A stretch of 64,000 nt of DNA from JAXLQL01 sp046331625 (GCA_046331625.1 JAXLQL010000001.1:186001-250000); one strand, 5' to 3'. Positions 8,078 through 17,324 are shown, numbered from the stretch's first letter. Translations and numbers: made by a program. Notes: generated by a model from the letters alone, not told the origin.

Positions 8078-9691
8078 TCAGAAGTTCGAGTCGAAGTAGC
8101 CAGCCGCCAATTCCGGCTTGGCCGCCAAAGCCTGGCTCCAATAGAGCCGTGCTTCATCGGCGTGGCCCTGCGCTTTCAAGGCGTGTCCCAGGTTCAGGAG
8201 CGCCTCGGGGAAGTCGGGCTTTTCGTTGAGCGCTTCGCGGTAGAGGCGAATCGCGTCGTCGAGTTGGCCGCTTTTTTGCAGGATCAGGCCGGTGTTGTAG
8301 AACAACTCCGGATTCCGCTCGCCGCGGTCGATCAGCTTCGCCTGGCAATCGAGGGCCGCCTCGAAGTCTTCGCGTTCGATGGCGAGCGCAGCCAGACCGC
8401 GCAGCGCGTCCACCGATTCCGGATCGGACTCGAGAGCGCCCTGGAAGGTGATGCCGGCCGAATCGCGATCGCCCATCTTCCAATAAGCGAGGCCGAGGTT
8501 GACCTGCGCTTCGGGCCAGTTGGTCCGCTTGCGGAGGCAGTTCTCGAACGCTTCGATGGCGCCCCGGAAGTCGGACCGTTGCAGCCGCAGATAGCCCAAC
8601 CGGAACCAGGCGTCTTCCCAGTCGGGATTGCTCGCCAGCACCTTCTCGTAGAGCTTCTCGGCGTCGTAGGTGTTGTCCTGCTGCTCGTGCAACAGGGCCA
8701 GATTGTAGATCACGGCCGGAATGTCGGGCTGGATCTTGAGTGCGCGCTCGTAGGCCTCGCGGGCGCCGTTGTAGTCATTGAGCTCGTGCAGCACCACGCC
8801 CAGGTTCACCAGGGCATTCTTCGCATCGGCCTTGTAGCGGAGCGATTCCTGATAGGCCTTGGCTGCCTGATCGAGCTTGCCGGTGCGTTGATTGGCCACA
8901 CCGAGGTTGAACCAGCGTTCGAAGCTGTCGGGCGTGAACTCGACGAGCTTGGCGCAGAACTTCGCCGCCGCTTCGTAGTCGCCCGAAGCGAACGCGCACG
9001 TGGCCAGGCCTTCCACCGCCGCCTGCGAGTACGGACGCAGTTGCAGGAGCTTCTCCGAGTACAGCCGCACCGTGTCGTAATCCTTCTTCGACACGCCGAT
9101 GCTGATCAGGTTGACCAGCGCGTCTTCGGAATCCGGATTCTGGGCGACGGCCGCGCGGTAGAGCTGCACGGCTTCGTCGAGCCTGCCGGTCAACTGCAGC
9201 GCCACGGCCTTGCCGAAGCGGGCAGTCTCGTTCTGCGGATTCTCCTTGAGGGCCTTCTCGAAGGCATCGAGCGCGGTCTGCGCGCGATCCATGTGGAGCA
9301 GGCACACGCCGAAGCCCACCAGCGCGTCGGCGCGCTTGGGGTCGGCGTCATAGGCCTTCTGGAAGCCCTCCGCCGCTTGGCTCCAGCGTCCCAGCTTCTC
9401 GTGGCACACGGCCAGGTTGAAGACAGCCGAAGGATGCCGCGGGTCGAGTTCGAGCAATTTGCCGTAGCTTTGCCCGGCTTCTTCGTACTGCTCGAGTTCG
9501 AACTGGATGTGTCCGCGTGCCGAGAAGATGTCGGCGCTGGTTTCTCCCCGCTGCACCGCGTCATCGATCTCGCGCAACGCCTCCTTGAGCTTCCCCTCCA
9601 AATGGAGAGAGACAACTTTGCCGAGCACGCTCGGCGCGGAACTACGGTCATTGAAAGGCTTCTGGTCCGCAGCCTTCTTCTTGGGATTCAT
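8078..9691 (-). CDS. Tetratricopeptide repeat (TPR) protein, upstream cassette copy
   Basis: 537 residues starting at MNPKKKAADQ; GAGGAG sits 6 bases before this ATG, and the longer frame runs back into the neighbouring gene. From residue 25 on, the protein is a chain of about 14 TPR units (GKLLELDPRHPSAVFNLAV, AYQESLRYKADAKNALVNLG, LYREALNEKPDFPEALLNLG). No signal peptide is visible. It starts 2 bases after the stop of the 945-residue zinc-finger membrane protein, so the two are translationally linked and likely work together, for instance as a cytoplasmic scaffold bound to the membrane protein's inner face. Paralogue of the TPR gene at 5550-7148. A terminator follows at 7903-7945. Confidence 0.85.
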   Translation of the reverse strand: MNPKKKAADQKPFNDRSSAPSVLGKVVSLHLEGKLKEALREIDDAVQRGETSADIFSARGHIQFELEQYEEAGQSYGKLLELDPRHPSAVFNLAVCHEKLGRWSQAAEGFQKAYDADPKRADALVGFGVCLLHMDRAQTALDAFEKALKENPQNETARFGKAVALQLTGRLDEAVQLYRAAVAQNPDSEDALVNLISIGVSKKDYDTVRLYSEKLLQLRPYSQAAVEGLATCAFASGDYEAAAKFCAKLVEFTPDSFERWFNLGVANQRTGKLDQAAKAYQESLRYKADAKNALVNLGVVLHELNDYNGAREAYERALKIQPDIPAVIYNLALLHEQQDNTYDAEKLYEKVLASNPDWEDAWFRLGYLRLQRSDFRGAIEAFENCLRKRTNWPEAQVNLGLAYWKMGDRDSAGITFQGALESDPESVDALRGLAALAIEREDFEAALDCQAKLIDRGERNPELFYNTGLILQKSGQLDDAIRLYREALNEKPDFPEALLNLGHALKAQGHADEARLYWSQALAAKPELAAGYFDSNF

Positions 9692-9693
9692 GT

Positions 9694-12531
9694 TTACTCC
9701 TCTCTCTCGTTTCCAAGCAGGCTGTTGGACGATAGGAGTGCGCAAAGCCTGCCCAATGTGTCGTATTGGTGCCAGACTCCCACCCACCTGACGCGAGCCT
9801 GTTCACCTTTGTTGTTGAAAAATCCGACCCCACCCCGGTCCAGCCGGGAGTCCGTCCAGGAATCGGCCACCTTGCCCTGCACCGTCACGGCGTAGTTATC
9901 GCCCTTGACGTCGGTTGTGACTCGATACGTCGTATCCGCCTGCAGCGGTAGATCCACCACCCGCTCCGTAACCCTACCTGTCATACCTCGCACCACCGGG
10001 TATCGCACCAGCGTCACCACCGGCCTGGCTTCGGTTCCTCCGACAACCAGTTTCAACGCCCAGTAATTGGATAGATCGGCTGCTCGCACCACCCACCCCA
10101 GAGAGCGGCGCTCGATTTGTCCTACGAATTCCATCCGATAGTCGGTCAGTACCCGCGTTGGCGTGAAAATCGCGAGCGGACCGGTACGCACGAAACCCGC
10201 ATTGTCGTATCCCCAACTGCCTGCCCAATCTCCCCGGCCTTCCCAATCGGCCAGCCCGTGGCTGAAATCGTCGGTCAGCGCCACGGCCGACCGGGCCGCC
10301 ACAGAGCTCTTGGCCGACTCCAACCAACTGGCCTGCGTCTTGTTCGGCAGCTTCCTGCGCTGCGCCGCCACCACCTTCTGCGGCGACCCGACTCGCGTCT
10401 TGCCCGGATTCGATGGCTCGTAGAAGAACGCGAACGCCATCACCACCGCAACGGCTCCCATCACGCCGAGGCGTACCCGGCGTGGCACTTTGTTGAACGC
10501 TTTCCTGGCCGGCCCGAGAAGCGATGGGAACTTCACCGCCATCCGCCGAGGCGGAGGGGGCGCGGGCCGCTTCAGACACTCGGCCTTGGGAGCGACGCCG
10601 ACCCTCGGCCGCGCCGGTGGCCTGACCCGGAAACTCGGCTCCACAGCGGGCACGAGCAGTGGCGCATGATGCTGACGCGCTTGCGGCCCTTTTCGCAGCG
10701 AAACCATCTTTTGCGCCGTCACCGACACCGAGCGGATCGTGGCCAACTGCATCCGGCAAGATCCCGCCAAGGGCACCTCGGGGAACGCATTTGACGGCTC
10801 CGGATCCATGCGTCCAGGGTACGGTAGCCGGTTTGCCGCCAGCGGCGACAAGCTCAGTTTCACGCATCCGGCGCCAACCTGGATCCAGTCTTTCTCGGGT
10901 TGCAACCCCGACTCTGGAATCGCCACCAAGCCGAATCGCTGCTCGATCGGTGCAGCCTGCTCGGTCCGCTTCCACTCCCCAGGCGAACCGGCCGAACGCG
11001 GGTAAATCCGCAACGAGAGCAGCCCGTTCAGCGGCGGATCGAACTCGATCGCCGGCAGCCGCAACGTCCCGAACGTGACGCTCGCGATCGAGAATTCGAT
11101 CGCTTCCGGAGCCACCCAAACCGCCTCGTCTCCCCACACCGCTTCAGGAAGCGTGAGGCGGATCTTGCCCGACTCGGCCATGCAGCCGCGCAGCCTCGCA
11201 GTCACCGGTGGAACTCCCGAGATACCATCGGGCAACTGCGGCCGTGGTTCGATATCGAGCCAACCGCGCCAGCCCGTTGCCGGCCGGATCAACTTCGGAA
11301 GCGAACCATCCCCCAGCTTGAACGCCGTCGCCGGAATTTCGTCTTTCAAACACGAGATTTGAAGAGACGGTTCCCAGAGCAGGTCCTCATCGCCATGGGC
11401 AACGCGAGCGAGCCTCGGCGGCAGCGGAGGCTTTGACCGCGGTGGCCGTAGCAAGAGCAGTCCTGTGCCGGAGGTCAGGGCCGCCGCCACCGGATCACTC
11501 ACCAGCGAGATGTCGAGATCCACTGAGAACGCCGGCCGGATTTGCGGCGCTCGGGTTCCGGCGTTGATCACCGGCAGCGCCCACAAGCGGCGCATGTCTT
11601 GGATCTGATTGCGTGTCCGCCAGCCCGCTTGCCAGGCGTCGGGCCATGGCTGCTTCCGCGCCAGGGGAGGCTCGTCTGGTTGGTGCGACGTCCGCGCCGA
11701 TACTCCCGTCACGTTGAGATCCAAAGCGGGCTTGGCCTCGGCGGGAGACCGCAGAACCGGCGCCGGAGGAGCGGTCACCGCGGAAGTCTCACCTGCTTTC
11801 GTAGGCACCCAATCCTTGGGCAAAGGCATCGCTTTGGCCGGAGGAGCCTCGCGCGGCGCTTGTGCCGGCTCAGGCGCCGCCAAACTCACCGCGGGGTTGC
11901 GTTCCGGCTGCGTCGAAACGGGCTTAGGAGCCGGTGCAACAGCGGGCGGCTTTGGCTCAGAGCGGACCACCTTCGCCGCGGGCTCGGGAGCGGCTTTGTC
12001 CGCTTCGGCCTCGTGCATCGGAATGGAGATTTCGATCTCCGATCCGATCGGATCCAAATCTTCCCGTCTCGGCATCGACGGGGGCGCGAGAGCGGAGGTG
12101 CGAACCTGCACGAGGCCGGCCGCCGTCATGGCGCGCCGGTTGCGTTTCTCGCCGGCCAGACGCGGAGCCACCAGCATGAAACGGGTCCGCACCGGCAGTG
12201 CCTGCGCCTTGCGCGGAGCCGGAACCCCGCCGCGAGCGCGATTGCCCGACAGCTCGAGGTAGATCTCCTTCGGGCCGCCGCGGCTAACCGCCGCCAGCAT
12301 GTCCGCCTCGGAGTATGCTTCGCGCTCCGGCTCCGGCGCCGAACCGCCCTTGCCAACCGCGACAGGCTCCGGGACCGCTTTGGCGCCCACCCGGGTGCTT
12401 TCGAGCAAGCGCGACAAAGCGAGGGAACTCTGCGTTTGGGCGTACTCGTCCCTGTGCGCTTCGGAGCAGAAGTCAGGGTCCTTCAGCTTCCGCAGCAGGG
12501 GAATCTTCTTGCCGCAGAGCAGGCATTGCAT
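9694..12531 (-). CDS. Zinc-finger membrane protein with C-terminal concanavalin-like domain
   Basis: 945 residues in three parts. Residues 1-30 carry a zinc finger (CLLCGKKIPLLRK, FCSEAHRDEY). A long Pro/Ala-rich region follows, with several beta-rich stretches (about 370-600). One membrane helix near 684-704 (LGVMGAVAVVMAFAFFY) leads to a C-terminal domain at about 752-925. That domain (DDFSHGLADWEGRGDW, GWVVRAADLSNYWALKL, VGFFNNKGEQARVRW) resembles the LamG/DUF1080 concanavalin-like folds that bind or cleave glycans. Topology would put the finger inside and the lectin-like domain outside the inner membrane. It is the first gene of an operon with the TPR gene 2 bases downstream. Overall function unknown; a link between the envelope and a TPR scaffold is my inference. 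Confidence 0.75.
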   Translation of the reverse strand: MQCLLCGKKIPLLRKLKDPDFCSEAHRDEYAQTQSSLALSRLLESTRVGAKAVPEPVAVGKGGSAPEPEREAYSEADMLAAVSRGGPKEIYLELSGNRARGGVPAPRKAQALPVRTRFMLVAPRLAGEKRNRRAMTAAGLVQVRTSALAPPSMPRREDLDPIGSEIEISIPMHEAEADKAAPEPAAKVVRSEPKPPAVAPAPKPVSTQPERNPAVSLAAPEPAQAPREAPPAKAMPLPKDWVPTKAGETSAVTAPPAPVLRSPAEAKPALDLNVTGVSARTSHQPDEPPLARKQPWPDAWQAGWRTRNQIQDMRRLWALPVINAGTRAPQIRPAFSVDLDISLVSDPVAAALTSGTGLLLLRPPRSKPPLPPRLARVAHGDEDLLWEPSLQISCLKDEIPATAFKLGDGSLPKLIRPATGWRGWLDIEPRPQLPDGISGVPPVTARLRGCMAESGKIRLTLPEAVWGDEAVWVAPEAIEFSIASVTFGTLRLPAIEFDPPLNGLLSLRIYPRSAGSPGEWKRTEQAAPIEQRFGLVAIPESGLQPEKDWIQVGAGCVKLSLSPLAANRLPYPGRMDPEPSNAFPEVPLAGSCRMQLATIRSVSVTAQKMVSLRKGPQARQHHAPLLVPAVEPSFRVRPPARPRVGVAPKAECLKRPAPPPPRRMAVKFPSLLGPARKAFNKVPRRVRLGVMGAVAVVMAFAFFYEPSNPGKTRVGSPQKVVAAQRRKLPNKTQASWLESAKSSVAARSAVALTDDFSHGLADWEGRGDWAGSWGYDNAGFVRTGPLAIFTPTRVLTDYRMEFVGQIERRSLGWVVRAADLSNYWALKLVVGGTEARPVVTLVRYPVVRGMTGRVTERVVDLPLQADTTYRVTTDVKGDNYAVTVQGKVADSWTDSRLDRGGVGFFNNKGEQARVRWVGVWHQYDTLGRLCALLSSNSLLGNEREE

Positions 12532-12677
12532 CGAGAGACGGATTTCCTTACAACTTGCATGTTAAGGAAAGCGAAGGCCAGAGGCTAGGCGGCGAATACC
12601 CTAGCCCAAGGTGGATGCGCAGCGATCTCCCTAGGGCCGATACGAGCGCTTCGCCCTAATTCGCACCTGACTCTGGT

Positions 12678-13820
12678 TTACAACTCCAATGTTTCGACAG
12701 TGACATTGCCTCGAGTCAGCACGCCGGAATCGAGATCGGCGCCCAACCCGGGCCCCCCAGGAAGCGGCAACTTCCCGCCCGACGGGATCAGATCCGCCGT
12801 TAGCAAGCCACGATACTCGTCGAGATAGTGCCGCCGCACCGTTTCGAGAATGAACAGGTTGGTGACGCTGGCCGCCAAGTGCGCCGACGCCAGGTGTAGC
12901 ACCGGACCACCGCAATTGTGCGGAGCCACTGGCAAGTACCACGTCTCGGCCATCTCGGCGATCTTGCGCGCTTCCGAGATCCCACCGCACCAACAAATAT
13001 CGGGCATGACGATCCGCGCCGCCTGATTCTCCATCAACTCACGGAAACCCCATCGCGTCATGAGCCGCTCGCTCAGCGTGAGGGGCAATCGCGTCGACAC
13101 CGCCAATTCGCGGTAGCTCGCCAGATTGTCTTGCGGCAGCATCTCTTCGAGCCACATCGGCTCGAGCGGTTCGAGCGCCCGTGCGATGCGGATCGCCGAA
13201 GGCAGGTTCCAGTAGCCGTGGAACTCCATCGCCACGGCCATCCGGTCGCCTACTCGTTTGCGAATCCGTTCGAGTGGCGCCGCGGCTTCGCGCAGTTCGG
13301 CAGAGGTGAGATTTTGTCCACGATTGCGGATCGCCAGCCCGTCGAAGGGCCAGATCTTCATCGCCTCAACGCCGCTGGCGAGCAGTTCCTCGGCCAACCG
13401 TTCGGGTTCGGTGTTGAAATCGATGTGGTCGTAGCAGGTGTTGTAGATCGGGATGGCCGCTCGCGTGGCGCCGCCCAACAGCATGTAGACAGGCTGGTTC
13501 GCCACCTTGCCGGCGATGTCCCACAGCGCAATGTCGATGGCGCTGATCGCGCGCATCTCCGCCCCCGCCCAGCCGTGGTAGGAGACGGCCAACAGCATGT
13601 CCGCCCACAGCCGTTCGCGGTCGAGGGGACTTCGCCCGAGCATAACGGGCGCGAGCGAGTGGCGGATCACCGCCGCTTCCGCCGCCGAACACGGGTACGT
13701 CTCGCCGAGGCCGCTCAGCCCTTCATCGGTATGGATCCGGACCCACAACCAATCAATGGGACCGGCATGCACACGGATGCCGCGGCTATAGCGGACCAGC
13801 TCGATTCGCGTGATCTTCAA
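12678..13820 (-). CDS. Mandelate racemase/muconate lactonizing-type enzyme (enolase superfamily)
   Basis: 380 residues with the usual two-domain form: an N-terminal capping domain (1-120) and a modified TIM barrel. Likely Mg2+ ligands are Glu199 in MEFHGYW, Glu225 in WLEEML and Glu251 in LSERL. His201 and His301 (APHNCGG) are placed as general acid/base residues in the sugar-acid dehydratase branch (galactonate/mannonate dehydratase-like). The reaction would be loss of water from an aldonate to a 2-keto-3-deoxy sugar acid. The substrate cannot be fixed from sequence. It lies downstream of carD on the same strand with a 9-base gap, and converges with nothing; the upstream neighbour context is regulatory rather than catabolic. 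Confidence 0.85.
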   Translation of the reverse strand: MKITRIELVRYSRGIRVHAGPIDWLWVRIHTDEGLSGLGETYPCSAAEAAVIRHSLAPVMLGRSPLDRERLWADMLLAVSYHGWAGAEMRAISAIDIALWDIAGKVANQPVYMLLGGATRAAIPIYNTCYDHIDFNTEPERLAEELLASGVEAMKIWPFDGLAIRNRGQNLTSAELREAAAPLERIRKRVGDRMAVAMEFHGYWNLPSAIRIARALEPLEPMWLEEMLPQDNLASYRELAVSTRLPLTLSERLMTRWGFRELMENQAARIVMPDICWCGGISEARKIAEMAETWYLPVAPHNCGGPVLHLASAHLAASVTNLFILETVRRHYLDEYRGLLTADLIPSGGKLPLPGGPGLGADLDSGVLTRGNVTVETLEL

Positions 13821-13829
13821 CGAGGAAGA

Positions 13830-14351
13830 TTATAGCGGCTCGGGAAGAGGAAGGTCCGCCTTGCCCAGAGCCTTGCGAAGAATGTCGCAGGCCTGCTCGG
13901 CGTTGACGCAACGCGAGGATGACACCTCGGTGATCAACATGTGGCGTGCCCGGTCAAGCATCTTCTTCTCGCGGAAAGATAGCGGCTTGTCCTTTTGCTG
14001 GACTAGCAGGCACTTCATGACCTTGGCAACGTCGGTCAGCGTGCCTACGCGCATCTTCTCGCTGTTCTCTTTGAACCGGTCTTTCCAATCCGCGCAACGC
14101 TCGCATTTGCCAGCCGCCAGGAAGTCGAGCATGCGTTGAATCTCGGCATTCTTGGTCACTCGCCGCAATCCTACGTCGCTCACGTGGGAGAACGGAACCA
14201 TGACCGTCAGGCTGTTGGAGGCAAGGCGCAGCAGATAAAACCGTTCGGTCTTCGCGCCGAACGTCCTGGTGCTGATATTTTCGATCGTCCCAACGCCGTG
14301 GTTCGGATAAACCACGCGTTCGCCGATCTGGAAGTTCATGGTCGGACCCAT
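13830..14351 (-). CDS. carD: CarD-family transcriptional regulator
   Basis: 173 residues. The N-terminal Tudor-like RNA polymerase interaction domain is clear (FQIGERVVYPNHGVGTIENI, MVPFSHVSDVGLRRV), followed by the helical DNA-binding domain (SFREKKMLDRARHMLITEVS). CarD proteins bind the RNAP beta subunit and stabilise open promoter complexes, notably at rRNA promoters. I chose ATG 14351 because AAAGAGG lies 6-7 bases upstream; the ATG at 14381 lacks such a site and the one at 14339 is internal. A TTGACA/TACGAT promoter is present at 14399-14427, giving a leader of about 40 bases. The C-terminal tail LGKADLPLPEPL ends 9 bases before the dehydratase gene, so readthrough is possible. Confidence 0.92.
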   Translation of the reverse strand: MGPTMNFQIGERVVYPNHGVGTIENISTRTFGAKTERFYLLRLASNSLTVMVPFSHVSDVGLRRVTKNAEIQRMLDFLAAGKCERCADWKDRFKENSEKMRVGTLTDVAKVMKCLLVQQKDKPLSFREKKMLDRARHMLITEVSSSRCVNAEQACDILRKALGKADLPLPEPL

Positions 14352-14398
14352 GTACACCTCTTTGAAGTTGTTTCGGCCCACTTCGCCGGTGTGGATTC

Positions 14399-14427
14399 AT
14401 CGTAACCGGATCGAAAGACCATGTCAA
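14399..14427 (-). promoter_or_regulatory. Sigma-70-type promoter of carD
   Basis: On the minus strand, TTGACA (14427-14422) and TACGAT (14404-14399) are separated by exactly 17 bases. The expected start of transcription is near 14392, about 40 bases before the carD ATG. This is the best consensus promoter in the window. Confidence 0.7.
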
Positions 14428-14474
14428 CAGGAGAATCACCCCAAAATGCCAAAGAAAATCGGTTTTGTGAATGG

Positions 14475-14494
14475 TTCTACCAAAATCGGTAGAA
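14475..14494. promoter_or_regulatory. Operator-like inverted repeat upstream of carD
   Basis: TTCTACC (14475-14481) and GGTAGAA (14488-14494) form a perfect inverted repeat around AAAATC. It lies about 48 bases upstream of the carD -35 box, a position that suits an activator. The nine bases AAAATCGGT also recur at 14455-14463, forming a direct repeat. Binding protein unknown. Confidence 0.4.
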
Positions 14495-14644
14495 TGTCCC
14501 GAAAAGGAACAGCCGCACAGCGTACCGAGGGCCTACGGAGCCGGTGCCACGTTCAGGTGGTGGTTAGGCTCGCAGTACTTCCCGCGGAGTAGTTTGCAAG
14601 TGCCACGCCCGGCCATACGGGATCGAGCGTGACCGATCCTACAG

Positions 14645-15238
14645 TTAGACCCGCCGTTGCGACTCCGCCTCGGCCCGGCTCGCGATTGCCCGAAGCCAGC
14701 GCTGCCGAACGAACCCACTCCACCGGAACGCCCGCCGCCAAGCCTGGGCCGCGGTCTCCGGACTCGTCCGGTCCGTTGCCCAAACCCTGGTCTCCGACGA
14801 TACGGTCGACCGGCCAGCCCCACCCGCCACCGCGAAGTTGATCGCGAGCTTCGCGAACCCAGGCTGGTTCACGGCCGCGAACTCGCGAGCCTTCCACCGG
14901 TGCGGGTCGAACTCGCCGGTCTCGGTGAGGATCAGCGCGCCGATCACGATCTCGCTGCCGGGCGTCTCGCCCAGCCGTGAGAACTCGTTCCGCGAGATCG
15001 CCTCGAGCAGCGGCTGGTTCCGCGGAGGCTCGAGCGAGGAGTAGCGCGTCGGAAATCCGAAGCGCCGGATCCAGGTCAGTGTGCGGTAGAGGGAAATCTC
15101 GTCGGCCGTGACGGCGCGAACCGCCGACCAAGTGGCATGTTCGGAAGCGCGCACCGGGTGCGAAGAGAACTCGCGATGGTCCGGGCGCGGAATCAGCTCA
15201 TCGAGCAGTGATGGTCGCGTCAGTGTTGCCTGCTGCAT
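14645..15238 (-). CDS. SRPBCC-like (START-fold) hypothetical protein
   Basis: 197 residues from ATG 15238 (MQQATLTRPS). The pattern EFDPHRWKAREFAAVNQPGF, AKLAINFAVAGG, STVSSETRVWATD and the C-terminal RQRWLRAIASRAEAES is what I associate with a family of uncharacterised SRPBCC lipid/ligand-binding proteins. The family folds as a cup that holds a hydrophobic ligand. No signal peptide or membrane segment is seen. The start overlaps the 3' end of nadD by 41 bases, so it is the last gene of the dus-rnhA-nadD series, though its function is probably unrelated to theirs. Family assignment is from pattern memory only. Confidence 0.65.
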   Translation of the reverse strand: MQQATLTRPSLLDELIPRPDHREFSSHPVRASEHATWSAVRAVTADEISLYRTLTWIRRFGFPTRYSSLEPPRNQPLLEAISRNEFSRLGETPGSEIVIGALILTETGEFDPHRWKAREFAAVNQPGFAKLAINFAVAGGAGRSTVSSETRVWATDRTSPETAAQAWRRAFRWSGFVRQRWLRAIASRAEAESQRRV

Positions 15239-15806
15239 GATCGACACCGTACAAACGATGCTCGCGGATGTAGGCGAGCACGGACGCGGACAGTTGAGGC
15301 GGGTTTTCACCGTGCGCCAACCGGTTCCGGATCTCGGACGAAGATACCGGAAGCTCGACCGAGTCGAGCCGGTGCACGCGAGCGCCTTCAGGAATATCGT
15401 AGCGATGTCCGGGGCGGCTGACAACTATGAATTCAACGGCCGCTACAACGTCATTCCATCGGTGCCACGTTTCGATCTCCGCGAACGCGTCGGCGCCAAT
15501 CAGGAAAAACGCGGCATCGCCGGGCCGGGACTCGCGCAGCCGCTCGATCGTGTGGATCGAATAGCTCCGTTCCCTGCCCTGCTCGATTCGCGACGGGCGA
15601 AGCTTCGCCTCGCCCAGGCAGGCCAGTTCCACCATCCGGTAGCGATGCTCGAACGGCTCGCGCCGCAGCCCCTGCTTGTGCGGCGGATTGCCCGCCGGAA
15701 TCAGCAGCACTTCGTCGAGCGCAAAGCGCGCTGCTGCCTGGCGCGCCACCTCCAAGTGCGCCGTGTGAATCGGATCGAAGGTACCGCCGAAGATCGCGTA
15801 TCGCAC
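15198..15806 (-). CDS. nadD: Nicotinate-nucleotide adenylyltransferase
   Basis: 202 residues starting at GTG 15806 (VRYAIFGGTFDPIH). The N-terminal FGGTFDPIHTAHL carries the nucleotidyltransferase (T/H)xGH-like site, and the C-terminal VSSSEIRNRL the SxTxxR-type ATP-binding motif. NadD transfers AMP from ATP to nicotinate mononucleotide to give deamido-NAD in NAD biosynthesis. The start is 7 bases after the rnhA stop. An in-frame ATG further up would lie inside rnhA, so GTG is preferred. LLIPAGNPPHKQ at about 40-51 is a second family signature. Length is normal for the family. Confidence 0.92.
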   Translation of the reverse strand: MRYAIFGGTFDPIHTAHLEVARQAAARFALDEVLLIPAGNPPHKQGLRREPFEHRYRMVELACLGEAKLRPSRIEQGRERSYSIHTIERLRESRPGDAAFFLIGADAFAEIETWHRWNDVVAAVEFIVVSRPGHRYDIPEGARVHRLDSVELPVSSSEIRNRLAHGENPPQLSASVLAYIREHRLYGVDHAAGNTDATITAR

Positions 15807-15813
15807 GGATGAC

Positions 15814-16257
15814 TCACGAACTCCGGATCCGTTCGCGCGCCGCCCGCTGCGCGAGCTCATCGCAGCGGTTGTTTTCCGCGTCCTCGGCGTGTCCCTTGGT
15901 CCAGGTCCAGTGGGTCTTGTGACGCGACACTTGATGATCCAACTCGCGCCACAGCTCTTCGTTCTTGACCGGTTCTTTGCTGGCCGTACGCCAGTTGCGC
16001 CGCTTCCATCCGGCAATCCACTGCGTGATCCCGTTCTTCACGTACTCGGAATCGGTCTTCACCTCAACGTCGCAGGGCTCGCGCAGCGCTTTCAATCCTT
16101 CGATGGCGGCGGTCAGTTCCATACGGTTGTTGGTAGTGCTGGCGTCGAACCCATAGAGCTCTTTGACGTGCTCGTTGAATTTGAGAATGCACGCCCACCC
16201 GCCAGGACCGGGATTTCCCAGGCATGACCCGTCTGTAATCAACCGGACCTTCTTCAT
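15814..16257 (-). CDS. rnhA: Ribonuclease HI
   Basis: 147 residues. All active-site residues are present: Asp9 (LITDGS), Glu47 (NRMELTAAIEGL), Asp69 (VKTDSEYV) and Asp133 (RCDELAQ), with His123 in WTKGHAEDAENN. It cleaves RNA in RNA-DNA hybrids, using two metal ions. Its ATG overlaps the dus stop in an ATGA arrangement, and nadD follows 7 bases downstream, so the three genes form one operon. The length and basic handle region (GWKRRNWRTASKEPVKN) are typical of the E. coli-type enzyme. Confidence 0.96.
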   Translation of the reverse strand: MKKVRLITDGSCLGNPGPGGWACILKFNEHVKELYGFDASTTNNRMELTAAIEGLKALREPCDVEVKTDSEYVKNGITQWIAGWKRRNWRTASKEPVKNEELWRELDHQVSRHKTHWTWTKGHAEDAENNRCDELAQRAARERIRSS

Positions 16258-17270
16258 GCCGCCGCGCCCGCCAACTCCTGTTCGAAGAAGGCGTCGACAA
16301 TGTCGAACACCTCGCCGGCTTCGTGTGCGTGATAGACGGCCGTCCGGAGCCGTGCGCCGTTGCGCACGCCATGAGTGAAGTAGCTGGCGAACTGCTTCAT
16401 CTTGCCCACTTTTTCGGGGTCATCTCGCTCGTCGAGCATGCTGTAGTAGGTGCGCATGATCCGGTAGCGATCGGCTTCCGATGGCTGATCATATCGGCCC
16501 GTGGCCGCGTACTGCGCGATCTGCTGGAAGATCCAGGGATTCGAAGAAGCCGTGCGCCCGATCATCACCGCGTCGCATCCGGTTTCACGAACCATGCGCG
16601 CGGCGTCTTCGGGAGTGACGATGTCGCCATTGCCGATCACCGGAATCTTGACGGCCTGTTTCACATCGGCGATTCGCGTCCAGTCGGCCTTGCCCGCGTA
16701 ACCCTGCTCGCGCGTTCGCGGATGGAGCGCGATCGCCTGGAGTCCGCAATCCTCCGCAATCCGAGCCATCTGGACATGCACCAGTTCGTAGTCGTTCCAT
16801 CCGGCTCGGAACTTCATGGTGAGCGGAATCCGGATCGCCGCCCGCACCTTGCGCAGCAGCGTTTCGACCAACGGCAGGTCACGGAGGAGTCCCGAGCCGC
16901 CATTGCACTTGACCACCTTCTTCACCGGACAACCGAAGTTGATGTCGACGATGTCGAAGCCGAGGTCCTCGCAGACCTGGGCGGCGCGCGCCATGACATC
17001 CGGGTCGGCCCCGAACAGTTGGGCCGAAATCGGGCGCTCGCTCTCGTCGAAGTAGAGATATCGCATCATCCGCGCCATGTTCTTGGCACGATGGGAGTTA
17101 GCCACACCGTGCGAGCTGGTGAACTCGGTCATGAGGAGTCCGCAGCCGCCTTGGTCGCGAATCAGGCGCCGGAAAACCGTGTCAGTGACACCCGCCATGG
17201 GGGCGAGCACGGTGGCCGGAGCCACGCCGATCGCGCCGATAGCAAACCTCTGGGTGGTCACAGATCTCAT
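16254..17270 (-). CDS. dusB: tRNA-dihydrouridine synthase, DusB-like
   Basis: 338 residues from ATG 17270 (MRSVTTQRFA); the much longer open frame upstream is only antisense to the gene at 17325. It has the FMN-binding TIM barrel features LAPMAGVTDTVFRRL (22-36), the signature DINFGCPVKKV (109-119), LHPRTREQGYAGKADW (182-197) and IPVIGNGDI (209-217). The family reduces uridine to dihydrouridine in tRNA D-loops with NADPH. It is the first gene of the dus-rnhA-nadD operon. The TEFTSSHGV and MKFRAGW patterns place it in the DusB group, but the tRNA position modified is inferred. Confidence 0.9.
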   Translation of the reverse strand: MRSVTTQRFAIGAIGVAPATVLAPMAGVTDTVFRRLIRDQGGCGLLMTEFTSSHGVANSHRAKNMARMMRYLYFDESERPISAQLFGADPDVMARAAQVCEDLGFDIVDINFGCPVKKVVKCNGGSGLLRDLPLVETLLRKVRAAIRIPLTMKFRAGWNDYELVHVQMARIAEDCGLQAIALHPRTREQGYAGKADWTRIADVKQAVKIPVIGNGDIVTPEDAARMVRETGCDAVMIGRTASSNPWIFQQIAQYAATGRYDQPSEADRYRIMRTYYSMLDERDDPEKVGKMKQFASYFTHGVRNGARLRTAVYHAHEAGEVFDIVDAFFEQELAGAAA

Positions 17271-17324
17271 TCTACCGAAACCCTTTGCACCCATTCCGCG
17301 TTTATGAAAACAGGGAGCTTTTCG

